Assembly: GCF_029892965.1 (NCBI RefSeq)
Contig: NZ_JARXWN010000017.1
Coordinates: 1-64,000, forward strand
Direction: 5' to 3'
DNA from: Dysgonomonas sp. PF1-14
GTDB lineage: Bacteria > Bacteroidota > Bacteroidia > Bacteroidales > Dysgonomonadaceae
DNA: 64,000 nucleotides
Positions 46,987-56,885 of the stretch are shown in pieces. Each line of letters starts with the position of its first letter. Within the stretch, counting starts at the first letter, position 1. The notes under the pieces are model-generated. The model did not search any database. It saw nothing but the letters and a program-made list of their open reading frames with translations, and had not been told where the DNA came from. The position numbers were made by a program, and so were the translations under genes.

Positions 46987-48306
46987 ATGAATATACCCGA
47001 AAAACAAATAAATTATATAGGGCCTTTTATTACATTGGTTTTCCTGTTTTTTGTCGTAGGATTCCTTACTACGGCGAACGGACAATTTCAAGGGCCGCTT
47101 AAGGCTGCATTCCTTGAGGGAGCAGCCGATCTGAAAAATACATTTGCAACACTTATTACATTTTCATGGTTTTTAGCATATCCTCTGACCGGAAGTTTGG
47201 GTTCTTCATGGGTGACAAAATACGGTTATAAAGGTACTCTGGTCAGAGGATTGTTTATCATGATAATAGGACTACTCATATTTTTTCTTTCTTCATGGTT
47301 CACAGTCCGGTTTCCGGAAGCTAAAGTACAGATAGCCTCAGCATCCGTTCCCTCGGGATTCTTCATTTTTCTGCTCGGCTCGTTTGTTGTAGGAGCTTCA
47401 GCAACCATCTTGCAGGTTGTTATCAATCCATATCTTGTAGCCTGCACTGTAAAAGGCACGCAACCCATCCAAAGGTTGGCTATAGGAGGTTCATCAAACT
47501 CGATAGGTACCACAATAGCTCCGTTCTTTGTAACAGGCATTGTTTTCGGAGGGCTGGCAATGGAAGAAGTACAAGTCAGCCAGTTGATGACTCCGTTTCT
47601 GGCATTAGCCGGAATCATGCTGATAGTTACATTTATCCTCACCAGACTATCTTTACCCGATATAGAAGGTACTAAAGCAGAAGCCGGAGAAAAACTGGAA
47701 AAAAGTGTCTGGTCTTTCAGCCACCTTACATTGGGTGTTATCGCCATATTCTTTTATGTAGGTGTTGAAGTAGCTATCGGAGCTAATATAAATCTGTATG
47801 CAATAGAGCAGGAAAGCCTACATGGTGCGTTTTCTTTTTTCGGCAATAGTTCACTTACTATTTTCGGTATTAATTTCGCCATTCCTGCGCTCATGGCTAC
47901 CCTTTATTGGGGCGGCATGCTTATAGGACGGCTTGTAGGCAGTTCGTTAAGCAAGATACCTCCACGCGTACAATTAGTGACAACAACTGTTTCAGCTACA
48001 ATACTTACCATTCTGGCTATTGTGATGAACAATCCATGGCTACTGGTTGCTGTCGGACTTTTCCATTCCATTATGTGGGGAGCTATATTCACCCTTTCCA
48101 TTGCCAAGCTGGGAAAATATACTTCGGTTGCTTCCGGTGTATTTATGATCGGTGTTGTCGGAGGAGCGATACTCCCGCTTCTGCAAGGAATGCTGGCAGA
48201 TGCTATCGACGGCTGGCGTTGGACATGGTTTATAGTTATCTTTGGAGAATTGTATATGCTGTTTTATGCATTAATAGGTTCAAGAATCAAACAATCAGCA
48301 GAATAA
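46987..48306 (+). CDS. MFS sugar transporter (FucP/NagP-like)
   Basis: Inner-membrane symporter of 439 residues with about twelve helices. The start FLFFVVGFLTTANGQFQGPL, SWFLAYPLTGSLGSSW and the later HSIMWGAIFTLSIAKLG are typical of the FHS family (FucP, GlcP, NagP). It probably imports the monosaccharide set free by the periplasmic enzymes and delivers it to the adjacent ROK kinase and NagB-like enzyme. Substrate undetermined. Confidence 0.88.
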   Translation: MNIPEKQINYIGPFITLVFLFFVVGFLTTANGQFQGPLKAAFLEGAADLKNTFATLITFSWFLAYPLTGSLGSSWVTKYGYKGTLVRGLFIMIIGLLIFFLSSWFTVRFPEAKVQIASASVPSGFFIFLLGSFVVGASATILQVVINPYLVACTVKGTQPIQRLAIGGSSNSIGTTIAPFFVTGIVFGGLAMEEVQVSQLMTPFLALAGIMLIVTFILTRLSLPDIEGTKAEAGEKLEKSVWSFSHLTLGVIAIFFYVGVEVAIGANINLYAIEQESLHGAFSFFGNSSLTIFGINFAIPALMATLYWGGMLIGRLVGSSLSKIPPRVQLVTTTVSATILTILAIVMNNPWLLVAVGLFHSIMWGAIFTLSIAKLGKYTSVASGVFMIGVVGGAILPLLQGMLADAIDGWRWTWFIVIFGELYMLFYALIGSRIKQSAE

Positions 48307-48315
48307 AATAACATC

Positions 48316-49344
48316 ATGAATTATCTAAAAACAATCACTTTAACAATAGTTTCTTTACTGCTTTTCTCTTGCACTTCTACCAAAACAGCAGAGAATACCA
48401 ATAATAAAAAAGAAGAAAAAATAGTGCTGGCTTATGTCACATCATGGAGTAAAATAATGCCCGATCCGAATTATATAACTCATATCAATTATGCATTCGG
48501 ACATGTTACCAATACATTCGACGGGGTACGTATCGACAATGAAGACCGATTACGACAACTGGTCGGACTAAAAAAGCAAAAACCATCATTAATAATCATT
48601 CTTTCCATTGGCGGATGGGGAAGCGGACGTTTCAGTGAAATGGCAGCAGATGAAAATTATCGCCGTTCGTTTGCTAAAGATTGTAAACGGGTAGTCGACG
48701 AATTTGGTCTCGATGGCATCGACATCGATTGGGAATATCCTACTGCCAATATGGCTCAAATATCTGCTTCTCCTGCCGACAAGGACAATTTCACACTGAT
48801 GATGAAAGATATACGTGAAGAGATAGGCAAGGACAAATTGCTTACTCTCGCAACAGTTGCCAGTGCAAAGTACATCGATTTCAGAGGTATCGATCCATAT
48901 ATAGATTTCGTGAACATCATGTCCTATGATATGGGTAATCCCCCTTACCACCATTCAGGGTTATACCGCTCGGAACATACGGCAGGAACTTCTGTAGACG
49001 AAGCGGTAAAAGCACATGTGAATGCAGGTGTACCTTTGAGCAAGCTTGTTATGGGAATACCTTTTTATGGACGGGGACGAAAAGAAGTCGGAAATTTCAG
49101 CAACTATAAAAACATTATCACCCTCAGCAATTTTGAAAGAAAGTGGGACGATGTAGCGAAAGCTCCATATCTTAGTAATGATTCTATAGATTTCGTCTGC
49201 GGATACGACGATCCTCGTTCTATTGCCATTAAATGCCAGTATATAAAAGATAATGCGATGCTAGGTGCAATGTATTGGGATTATGCCGGAGACGACGATG
49301 AAGGAACGCTTCGTAAGGCGGTGTATAATGGACTGAATCAATAG
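48316..49344 (+). CDS. GH18 family chitinase-like lipoprotein
   Basis: 342-residue lipoprotein (signal ends LLFSC) with a GH18 barrel: VLAYVTSWS, INYAFGHV, ILSIGGWGSGRF and the complete catalytic motif DGIDIDWEYP (D-x-x-D-x-D-x-E, about residues 134-143), then MGIPFYGRG and GAMYWDYAGDD. All catalytic acids are present. It could cut chitin or chitooligosaccharides, or act as an endo-beta-N-acetylglucosaminidase; the chitinase-like insertion region favours chitin-type substrate. Confidence 0.9.
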   Translation: MNYLKTITLTIVSLLLFSCTSTKTAENTNNKKEEKIVLAYVTSWSKIMPDPNYITHINYAFGHVTNTFDGVRIDNEDRLRQLVGLKKQKPSLIIILSIGGWGSGRFSEMAADENYRRSFAKDCKRVVDEFGLDGIDIDWEYPTANMAQISASPADKDNFTLMMKDIREEIGKDKLLTLATVASAKYIDFRGIDPYIDFVNIMSYDMGNPPYHHSGLYRSEHTAGTSVDEAVKAHVNAGVPLSKLVMGIPFYGRGRKEVGNFSNYKNIITLSNFERKWDDVAKAPYLSNDSIDFVCGYDDPRSIAIKCQYIKDNAMLGAMYWDYAGDDDEGTLRKAVYNGLNQ

Positions 49345-49386
49345 CCCCCTGTTTCCCCCAAGGGGGACTTTTATAAAAAAGCAGAT
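49345..49386 (+). repeat. CCCCCAAGGGGG intergenic hairpin
   Basis: TCCCCCAAGGGGGA at 49354-49367 within AGCCCCCTGTTTCCCCC context, followed by ACTTTTATAAAAAA. This form of G/C-run palindrome recurs in intergenic DNA of Bacteroidetes. It may also terminate transcription after the GH18 gene. Confidence 0.55.
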
Positions 49387-51846
49387 ATGAGAAAATATAT
49401 TGTTATTATTATCTTTCTTTTTTTAACGGCCTTGCCTGTATTTGCACAGCAAGGATTGACGACCGATAAAGAACTCGAAAAAGATATTATCCGTACAGGG
49501 GTAATTCATAGCCCGTTGGAGCTGGATGATTCAAAATCAGCAGAAACAATTGGTTTGCAAAAGAAAATATTATACAGCGAACTGCTAAGTAAAACCAATG
49601 ACCTCACTGGTTGGACACAACATGGATTCGGTAATATAAGCTATTCGACAGAAAAAACAGTTTCTGAAAAAGGCAGTATAAAATTATCTTATCCGACATA
49701 TACCGGAAAAAGGGCGAAGGGCTCTCCATCCGATCCTGATTATGCAACTTATGGGCATGCTGGTATTAGTTTTGATACGAAAGGTGCTGACTGGGAAAAA
49801 TTCAACAGAATAGCATTCTATATCTATCCCGATTGCGAGGGAGCAAGAGTGGTAAACATAAACCTCTCAATTGAAAATAGGCATACACCTGACAAAGAAG
49901 GTTATAACCGCCAATCGGGTTCACATCTGATCAATCTGGTAAACAAACAGTGGAATAAATGCTACCTCGATATAGACGAATATCAGCGGGATAAAATCAT
50001 GAAGATAAGTTTCGGAGCATCGCTGAAGGGAAAAGACCGAACAACAGGCGATTCGATGATATACTATTTCGATAAGATCGAACTACAGCAGATTGAAAAT
50101 CCGGAAATAATCAGCGGTTGGACGCCGGGAAAAGATAAAATAATCTATTCCACAAGCGGCTACCTGTCAGGGGATAAAAAGACTGCTATAATTAATATTG
50201 ATAAGCATAACAACTCTTTTGTACTCATAGATACACAAAACAATAAACTTGTTTTCGCCGGCAAAATAAAAAAACAAAAGACGACGACAGGTGAATTTGA
50301 GATTCTGGATTTTTCAGACTTTAAGCAAGCCGGCTCTTATCGTTTGAAAGTAGGCGAAATTATAACTCCACCATTTCAGATCGATGACAGGATATGGGAT
50401 AATTCCCTCTGGCGTGTACTTAATTTTATATTCTGCCAACGCTGTGGATACCCTGTACCGGGAAAGCATGGTACATGCCATACAGACCTTTGCTCGAAAC
50501 ATGATGGTAAAATGATCTCATATGCCGGAGGCTGGCACGATGCCGGAGACCTTTCGCAACAGACACTACAAACAGGAGACGTTACTTTTGCCTTGCTGGA
50601 ATCATACAATAATCTGAAAAATAAGAATGAACTTCTGGCAGCCCGTATGCTTGAAGAAGCCGAATGGGGACTGGAATTTATTTTGCGAAACCGATATGGA
50701 GATGGTTACAGGGCAAGCAGCATGGGATTACTTATCTGGCAGGACGGAACTTTCGGCACACTGGACGATATTTCAAGTGTAAGGGTTCAAAATATTTCTT
50801 TCGACAATTTCCTGTATGCCGGATATGAGGCCTATGCTGCCCTGACTATCGACAGAGACCCGATGTTACAGGAATACCTGACAAATGTAGCAAAAGAAGA
50901 TTTCCGGTTTGCTCTGGAAAGACATAAAAAGGACGGATTCGGCGGTTTCCTGCATTTCTATGAACATAGCTACAATACATCGGAAAGCCAGTATATGGCA
51001 ACTATTTCGTGGGCAGCAAGTATGTTATACAAACTGACAAAAGATTCATATTATGCACTGAAAGCGACTGAATTTATCAACTATACTCTCGACTGTCAAC
51101 GAAAAGAACCAATCGGTGATACGGACAAAATAAAAGGATTTTTCTATTGTGATAAATCAAAGAAAGTGATTGTTCATTACAACCATCAATCACGCGAACA
51201 AATCTATATGCAGGCAATGACCTTGCTTTGCGAAACACAGCCGAATCATTCCGATTACAAAAAATGGGAAGAGTCTATCAGGCTTTATGGCGATTATCTG
51301 AAAAATTTGACAAAATATACTGCTCCTTACGGGATGATAGCAAGCGGAGTTTACCATATAGACGAGCCAAAAGACGAAGTGAGTTTCCAGCATTCGCACT
51401 TGTTTACCAGCGGTAACGAAGCCAAAGAGTTTGTAAAACAACTACAAAACGGTGTACGATTGGATAATGAGCATTATCTGAAACGGTTTCCTGTGGGCTT
51501 TGGTATTTTCAATGGAAATAATGCAGTCCTTTTGTCAATGGGGAAAGCTGCGGCAATCTGCGGCAATTTTTTGAAAGATGAAGAACTACTGCAAATCGGA
51601 CGAGAGCAATTGTATTGGGTAGTTGGCAAAAATCCGTTCGGACAATCGATGATATACGGCGAAGGATATAACTATCCGCAAATGGATACCTTCTCTTCGG
51701 GAGAAATGGTTGGCGAAATGCCTGTCGGTATTCGTAGTTTAGGTAATGAGGATATCCCCTACTGGCCTCCGACTAATAATGCTACCTATAAAGAAGTGTG
51801 GATAACTTCGGCAGGAAAATGGCTGACATTAATAGCTGAATATTAG
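49387..51846 (+). CDS. GH9 family endoglucanase-like enzyme
   Basis: Exported 819-residue inverting beta-glucanase. After the signal peptide (ends VFAQQG) come an N-terminal beta-sandwich CBM-like domain (about 60-235), a CelD_N Ig-like domain (about 250-335), and the (alpha/alpha)6 catalytic domain with the nucleophile-site motif SYAGGWHDAGDLSQ, SFQHSHLFTSGNEA, and a C-terminal region with VVGKNPFGQSMIYG. Typical target is beta-1,4- or mixed-linkage glucan. Confidence 0.92.
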   Translation: MRKYIVIIIFLFLTALPVFAQQGLTTDKELEKDIIRTGVIHSPLELDDSKSAETIGLQKKILYSELLSKTNDLTGWTQHGFGNISYSTEKTVSEKGSIKLSYPTYTGKRAKGSPSDPDYATYGHAGISFDTKGADWEKFNRIAFYIYPDCEGARVVNINLSIENRHTPDKEGYNRQSGSHLINLVNKQWNKCYLDIDEYQRDKIMKISFGASLKGKDRTTGDSMIYYFDKIELQQIENPEIISGWTPGKDKIIYSTSGYLSGDKKTAIINIDKHNNSFVLIDTQNNKLVFAGKIKKQKTTTGEFEILDFSDFKQAGSYRLKVGEIITPPFQIDDRIWDNSLWRVLNFIFCQRCGYPVPGKHGTCHTDLCSKHDGKMISYAGGWHDAGDLSQQTLQTGDVTFALLESYNNLKNKNELLAARMLEEAEWGLEFILRNRYGDGYRASSMGLLIWQDGTFGTLDDISSVRVQNISFDNFLYAGYEAYAALTIDRDPMLQEYLTNVAKEDFRFALERHKKDGFGGFLHFYEHSYNTSESQYMATISWAASMLYKLTKDSYYALKATEFINYTLDCQRKEPIGDTDKIKGFFYCDKSKKVIVHYNHQSREQIYMQAMTLLCETQPNHSDYKKWEESIRLYGDYLKNLTKYTAPYGMIASGVYHIDEPKDEVSFQHSHLFTSGNEAKEFVKQLQNGVRLDNEHYLKRFPVGFGIFNGNNAVLLSMGKAAAICGNFLKDEELLQIGREQLYWVVGKNPFGQSMIYGEGYNYPQMDTFSSGEMVGEMPVGIRSLGNEDIPYWPPTNNATYKEVWITSAGKWLTLIAEY

Positions 51847-51893
51847 CATATTGATATTAAGAGTTGTGCCCGACACAAATAAGGGATTTGACA

Positions 51894-52364
51894 ATGAAAA
51901 AGAACACTATTTTTACTGCATTTATAGGTATAATTACTTTGTTTTTTATTACTATTTTGCCAACTTCGAGTATTCAGGCACAATCACAGAAAACGAACCC
52001 GACTGTTGGAGTATGGAAGCTTGTATATCCGGCAATAGCGATGACGGGTAATCAGGCGAAGGTTAAAATCATTACAGAAGGGCATTTTATCTGGACACAT
52101 ACATACGATAATGTGATTGTATATTCGTTGGGAGGAACCTGCTCTTTTGATGGCGAAACGTATAGCGAAGAAGTGCAATACGGAGTCGAAAACATGAGAA
52201 GCCTCATAGGCGGAAAGGCTTTATATAAAGTTCAATTTGAGGACGGAAAGATGCATTGTATCGGAACTTTCGGACCGGAAAAGATTGATGAAATATGGGA
52301 ACGAGTAAAAAAAGAAGATACTACAGAGTCACTCCCGATGCTAACATCTTATCTGCACCAGTAG
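51894..52364 (+). CDS. Small exported lipocalin-like protein (DUF4488-like)
   Basis: 156-residue protein with signal peptide (ends SSIQAQ). The mature part NPTVGVWKLVYPA...FGPEKIDEIWERVKK has the shape of the lipocalin-like DUF4488 proteins found near Bacteroides sugar loci. ATG at 51894 chosen because it begins the signal peptide. No active-site motif. Probably a ligand-binding or accessory protein, function unknown. Confidence 0.6.
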   Translation: MKKNTIFTAFIGIITLFFITILPTSSIQAQSQKTNPTVGVWKLVYPAIAMTGNQAKVKIITEGHFIWTHTYDNVIVYSLGGTCSFDGETYSEEVQYGVENMRSLIGGKALYKVQFEDGKMHCIGTFGPEKIDEIWERVKKEDTTESLPMLTSYLHQ

Positions 52365-52436
52365 GGGATCATTTCGACCGAAAAGAGGTTGAAACTGATA
52401 GCCGAATATTGATTATACATCTAAAATTTAAAATAT

Positions 52437-53228
52437 ATGAAAAAAACGTATTTTCTATTTACCCTTTTTGCCTTGATACTAATTAGTTGTAATACAAAAG
52501 GCTCTCAGAATAAACAGATCGTAGAGCAAAACAAACCATCTAAGATTCTGGTACTAACCGAGCGGGGCGGACAACATGGGGGCTTTACTGATGCCGGACT
52601 AAAATGGCTCGATGCTTTTTCTAAAGAAAACAATTTTGAATACACTGAGATAAACAATACAAAGCAGATAAATGAAGAGTTTCTCTCTCAATATAAAGTA
52701 ATTATTCAACTGGACTTTCCACCATACACATGGACAAAAGAGGCTGAATCTGCTTTTATAAAATACATAGAAGAAGGCAAAGGTGGATGGGTAGGATTCC
52801 ATCATGCTACTTTACTCGGTGATTTTGACGGTTATCCTATATGGCAATGGTTTTCCGACTTTATGGGTGGTATCAAGTTTAAGAATTACATCGCACCCCT
52901 TGCTACGGCAACGGTTAACGTGGAAGATGCAGAGCATCCTGTAATGAAAGGGGTGAACAAATCGTTCAGCATACCCGACGACGAATGGTACACTTTCGAT
53001 AAAAGCCCGAGACCAAATGTACACGTCCTTGCCACAGTAGATGAATCGACCTATACACCCCATTCGGATATAAAAATGGGCGACCACCCTACTGTATGGA
53101 CAAACCAGAGAATGAAAGCCCGCAATGTATATTTTCTGATGGGGCATGCCAATACTTTATTCGATTCGGAAGACTTTGTAAAAATGTTTTCGAATGCTAT
53201 TTTATGGGCAGCAGAAACCGGAAAATAG
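52437..53228 (+). CDS. ThuA-domain lipoprotein
   Basis: 263-residue lipoprotein (signal ends LILISC) with a ThuA (trehalose-utilisation-like, class I GATase fold) domain: ILVLTERGGQHGGFT, YKVIIQLDFPP, GGWVGFHHATLLGD and HPVMKGV, TFDKSPRPN, MGDHPTVWTN. ThuA has been linked to keto-sugar metabolism, but Bacteroidetes exported ThuA proteins remain poorly characterised. A paralogue follows 200 bases downstream. Confidence 0.82.
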   Translation: MKKTYFLFTLFALILISCNTKGSQNKQIVEQNKPSKILVLTERGGQHGGFTDAGLKWLDAFSKENNFEYTEINNTKQINEEFLSQYKVIIQLDFPPYTWTKEAESAFIKYIEEGKGGWVGFHHATLLGDFDGYPIWQWFSDFMGGIKFKNYIAPLATATVNVEDAEHPVMKGVNKSFSIPDDEWYTFDKSPRPNVHVLATVDESTYTPHSDIKMGDHPTVWTNQRMKARNVYFLMGHANTLFDSEDFVKMFSNAILWAAETGK

Positions 53229-53330
53229 TTTTTACTTATTCTTGAAATCTTTATCTATAAGACGAAAAGAATTATAAATTACAAAGCTATCGACAGGGTC
53301 GATTATAAGTTATAAAATTCATATGATTGG

Positions 53331-53382
53331 AAAAAGTAACAAGTATGAAAACAATGCAAATCCGTTACATTCGTTACTTTTT
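53331..53382 (+). repeat. Inverted repeat between the two ThuA genes
   Basis: AAAAAGTAAC (53331-53340) and GTTACTTTTT (53373-53382) form a perfect 10-bp stem around 32 bases. It may terminate the upstream transcript, the right arm ending in T5, or act as a regulatory palindrome upstream of the second ThuA gene. Confidence 0.5.
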
Positions 53383-53428
53383 AGTTAAAATCTATTTTTA
53401 AGAACTGATAAACAAAACACATAAAACA

Positions 53429-54247
53429 ATGAATAACAACAAATTAAGATTAATTTTGATATCTCTGCTGTTTATTTCCATATCTTTCATAAACGCACAA
53501 GGTAATACCGGCTATCCTGCCAATTATGCAAAAGAACCTAGATTCAAAGCATTGGTTTATTACACAACTCATGCCGAAGAAGCACATGTGAAATTTGCTG
53601 AGCAAGGTGTCGAGTTCTTTAAACGGCTTAATTATGGAAGGGGATTTAACTTAGACATCACAACCAACTTTGCAGATTATCCTTACGAAAGACTAAAGGA
53701 ATATGATGTAGTGGTCATGCTGAATGTAACACCATCGGCGGCGAAAGAACGTGAAGCATTCCAGAAATATATGGAAAACGGCGGCGGATGGGTAGGATTC
53801 CATGCAGCAGCCTATAACGATAAGAACACAAAATGGCCTTGGCTTGTAGAGTTTCTGGGCGGAGGAGTATTCTATTGTAACAACTGGCCTCCTCAACCTG
53901 TAAAACTGGTAATGGATAACACGACACATGCTGTAACCAAGAATCTCCCGGCTTCGTTTATAGCTCCCGAAAGCGAATGGTACCAATGGAATCCGAGTCC
54001 GAGAGAAAATAAGGATGTAGAAGTATTGCTTTCCATCTCGCCCGACAACTATCCGTTAGGTATAAAAGATGTAGTCAACTTCGGTGATTTTCCTATCGTG
54101 TGGACAAATAAAAAATATCGCATGATCTATCTGAATATGGGACATGGCGATGACGAATTTACCGATGCTACTCAGAAACTATTATTTCTGAATGCTTTCA
54201 GATGGGTAGTCAGTCAAAGTCCGAATGGAGACCCATTCAGTAAATAA
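53429..54247 (+). CDS. ThuA-domain exported protein, paralogue
   Basis: 272-residue exported ThuA protein; signal peptide ends SFINAQG. Shares with its neighbour YDVVVMLNVTPS, GGGWVGFHAAAYND, THAVTKNL, YQWNPSPREN and FGDFPIVWTN. Unlike the neighbour it lacks a lipobox, so one copy is probably membrane-anchored and the other soluble in the periplasm. It is the last plus-strand gene of the locus, convergent with GH35. Confidence 0.82.
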   Translation: MNNNKLRLILISLLFISISFINAQGNTGYPANYAKEPRFKALVYYTTHAEEAHVKFAEQGVEFFKRLNYGRGFNLDITTNFADYPYERLKEYDVVVMLNVTPSAAKEREAFQKYMENGGGWVGFHAAAYNDKNTKWPWLVEFLGGGVFYCNNWPPQPVKLVMDNTTHAVTKNLPASFIAPESEWYQWNPSPRENKDVEVLLSISPDNYPLGIKDVVNFGDFPIVWTNKKYRMIYLNMGHGDDEFTDATQKLLFLNAFRWVVSQSPNGDPFSK

Positions 54248-54291
54248 AAAGAGCATTCGCATGAATACTAATGCAATATAAAAGCCTGTAT

Positions 54292-56625
54292 TTACTTTAA
54301 TTCAAATGGGTTCATTTTTATATATACACTAAAGTCTCTGATCATTCCGGGCTTATTGGCTTCGGCACGCGGCAAGTACGAAAATCCTGTGATTTTCTTA
54401 TCCTCGCCTAAGTCGATCACAAGCTGATGCGGATATTTTGGTTTTGCCGTCGAATAATTAGTATGCCAGAATGTCGATTCCTGCAAGTCAAATACATTCG
54501 TAGCGGCATTGGTAGCAACATTAAGCTCTTCGCTGTCGGCATAAACGACTTTCCAGTGCTGGCGGGATACAGGCTTACCGTCTTCTCCCAGCAATTCAAG
54601 TTCTGCAATGGCTGCATAATCATCACCTCCATAAGAGCTTAATGCTTCAAGGCAGAAAAAGCGGGTATCTGTTGTTTTACCAAATTGAATATGTTGCCAG
54701 CCATTACCGGGTTTGAATGTTCCTTGATATACGGGTGTCTCGCGCGTCAAGTCCAGATTTTCACCTAGTTTACGGTGTGCATAAGCGCCATTTCCCCGCT
54801 GTATATCTAATATCGGTTTTCTTAGTCCTTCGGTTTCAGGTTTTGATGGTGAAGCCATATCGAGTATGATAATCTCGTTTTCTCCTTCTTTGAGCCAGCA
54901 ACCCGGCATATACAGCGTTTGTTGGGGGCCTATCTCCCAAAAACGCCCGATAGGATAACCATTTACCCAAACCATACCTTTACTCCAGCTCATCATATTG
55001 AAGAATGTATCGCCTACTTTATCGAGCGTAAATGTACCTCTGTAATATGCCGGATGCCTAGCTGTATTCGGCTCTTTCCGGTATTCCTTGTTCTTTGCAA
55101 ATTCGTAGTCTACAGGGATATTATAAACCTGCCAGTCTCTTAGCTCTTTAGTTCCTGACTTTGATTCAAGCTCTACTTTCTCCGTAATGCCTTTCCAGTC
55201 ATAGATGCCTTTTCCGAAGTTCATACGCCCCATTGCTTCCACAAGGATATCAAGCTGCGTTCCGTCTTTTATAGGTGGTAATTTTACAATCCCTTCTCCT
55301 TTGAGACGGCTGAGTGTTGCTATTTTTTTGCCATCGATGAATACCTGTGCCCAGTCATGAGCCTCTGTGATTATAAGTGTTTGTTCTTCAGTAGATGCTT
55401 CTAACTTCGTCCGATAGAGGATGCTCCCCCACCCCTGATCAAAGAATTCCATCGACTTGACTGTTTCGCTTTCTTTGGCTTCGGGCAGATTATCGAATAG
55501 AGGAGCGATTTCGGTCAATTCAAAAGCAGGTATGGCAATTGTAGGAATTGAATCCGGTATTTCTGCTAATGTCTGGCCTTCGGGTAAATAATTCTTCAAT
55601 AGATTGCGTACCTCATAATACTTGGGAGTTATATTTCCCGATTCACCTATTGGCGCATCATAATCATACGATGTACAGGTCGGCGAAAAGTTTGGAAAAT
55701 TAGCACCACCCCAATGCCCGAAACTCGTTCCACCGTGTGTCATGTACAGGCTGAATGATATATTACGATCCAGCATTTCTTTCATCCCATTTACTAAATC
55801 TTCAGCACTGCGGGTCTCGTGTTTCGCACCCCAATGGTCGAACCATCCCGACCAGAATTCACTACACATAAGCGGTGTATTAGGGCGCAGTTCCTGCAAG
55901 CGTTTGAACTGGTCGTCTATATTTGCTCCTGTACCGAAATTAATTGTCCAAACAAGGTCTTCAAGAGCATTGTTCTCAAAGTTAGAATTCCAGTCACATT
56001 GAAATAGAGGCACATCTGTGAAACCTGCACCTTTTACAATATCACGTATTTCAGCTATATAAGGTTTATCGATACCAAAAGCTCCATATTCATTCTCCAC
56101 CTGTACCATGATAATGTTTCCACCTTTGCTTATCTGCAAATCGGCAAGCTGCTTACCGACCTCATTCATAAACAACTTGGTGCGTTCCATATAATAGGGA
56201 TCTTGTTCTCGGAGTTTGATGTCTTTCTTTTTGAGCAACCACCAAGGCAGCCCTCCCATCTCCCACTCGGCACATACATAAGGGCCGGGACGGACAATGA
56301 CATACATATCATGCTTTTGTGCCATACGGCAGAAAGCTACAATGTCTTTCTGTCCTGAAAAGTCATACTTGCCTTCTTCGGGTTCGTGGTAGTTCCAGAA
56401 TACATACAGGCAAATAGTATTCATCCCAAGTGCTTTCGCTGCTTGTATGCGATGCTCCCAATATTCTTTTGGAATACGGGGATAATGAAGTTCGGCAGCT
56501 TTGATGACAAAGGTTTCTCCATTCAGTAGAAAGTTTTTGTCGCCAAGCTCAAAGCTGCCTTTTTCTGAGGTTGAGCATGAAAATAAGAGTGCAAAGATGC
56601 TAATCAGTAATGTATATTTTTTCAT
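54292..56625 (-). CDS. GH35 beta-galactosidase with C-terminal F5/8-type domain
   Basis: 777-residue lipoprotein (signal ends LLFSCS). GH35 signatures: ELHYPRIPKEYWEHR, CLYVFWNYHEPEEG, VRPGPYVCAEWEMGG, acid/base Glu in VQVENEYGAFG, nucleophile Glu in CSEFWSGWFDHWG. Two jelly-roll domains follow and the last 130 or so residues form an F5/8 (CBM32-like) domain ending QLVIDLGEDKKITGFSYLP. It removes terminal beta-galactose. Opposite orientation to the rest of the locus and own promoter at 56802. Confidence 0.93.
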   Translation of the reverse strand: MKKYTLLISIFALLFSCSTSEKGSFELGDKNFLLNGETFVIKAAELHYPRIPKEYWEHRIQAAKALGMNTICLYVFWNYHEPEEGKYDFSGQKDIVAFCRMAQKHDMYVIVRPGPYVCAEWEMGGLPWWLLKKKDIKLREQDPYYMERTKLFMNEVGKQLADLQISKGGNIIMVQVENEYGAFGIDKPYIAEIRDIVKGAGFTDVPLFQCDWNSNFENNALEDLVWTINFGTGANIDDQFKRLQELRPNTPLMCSEFWSGWFDHWGAKHETRSAEDLVNGMKEMLDRNISFSLYMTHGGTSFGHWGGANFPNFSPTCTSYDYDAPIGESGNITPKYYEVRNLLKNYLPEGQTLAEIPDSIPTIAIPAFELTEIAPLFDNLPEAKESETVKSMEFFDQGWGSILYRTKLEASTEEQTLIITEAHDWAQVFIDGKKIATLSRLKGEGIVKLPPIKDGTQLDILVEAMGRMNFGKGIYDWKGITEKVELESKSGTKELRDWQVYNIPVDYEFAKNKEYRKEPNTARHPAYYRGTFTLDKVGDTFFNMMSWSKGMVWVNGYPIGRFWEIGPQQTLYMPGCWLKEGENEIIILDMASPSKPETEGLRKPILDIQRGNGAYAHRKLGENLDLTRETPVYQGTFKPGNGWQHIQFGKTTDTRFFCLEALSSYGGDDYAAIAELELLGEDGKPVSRQHWKVVYADSEELNVATNAATNVFDLQESTFWHTNYSTAKPKYPHQLVIDLGEDKKITGFSYLPRAEANKPGMIRDFSVYIKMNPFELK

Positions 56626-56801
56626 ATGCTGGAATGTTAATTCTTGTATTAATCCGATGTTAAAGGCTTTCAGCTAAAATCTATATCATAAAAGTCCTTG
56701 CCATCGCTCGTAAATGTTGCGACTCCGATGTCTGTCATAACGTTGTGTGAGTTTCGATGTAATAGTACCAACGCAAATTACGAAAAATATAGGAAAAATA
56801 A

Positions 56802-56809
56802 CAAAAGTA
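56802..56809 (-). promoter_or_regulatory. -7 box for the GH35 gene
   Basis: CAAAAGTA on the plus strand is TACTTTTG on the minus strand, fitting TAnnTTTG. It would give a 5' leader of about 170 bases. Confidence 0.45.
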
Positions 56810-56885
56810 AAATATAAATTTTTATCCGAACCTACTAAACTTAAATAAGTCTAAAGAAATCTCAATCGATTGTATGTTTGTCCAA

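Noticed and set aside
47226-47747. 173-codon minus-strand frame inside the MFS gene
   Set aside because: Antisense to a clear permease; composition reflects complementary hydrophobic codons.
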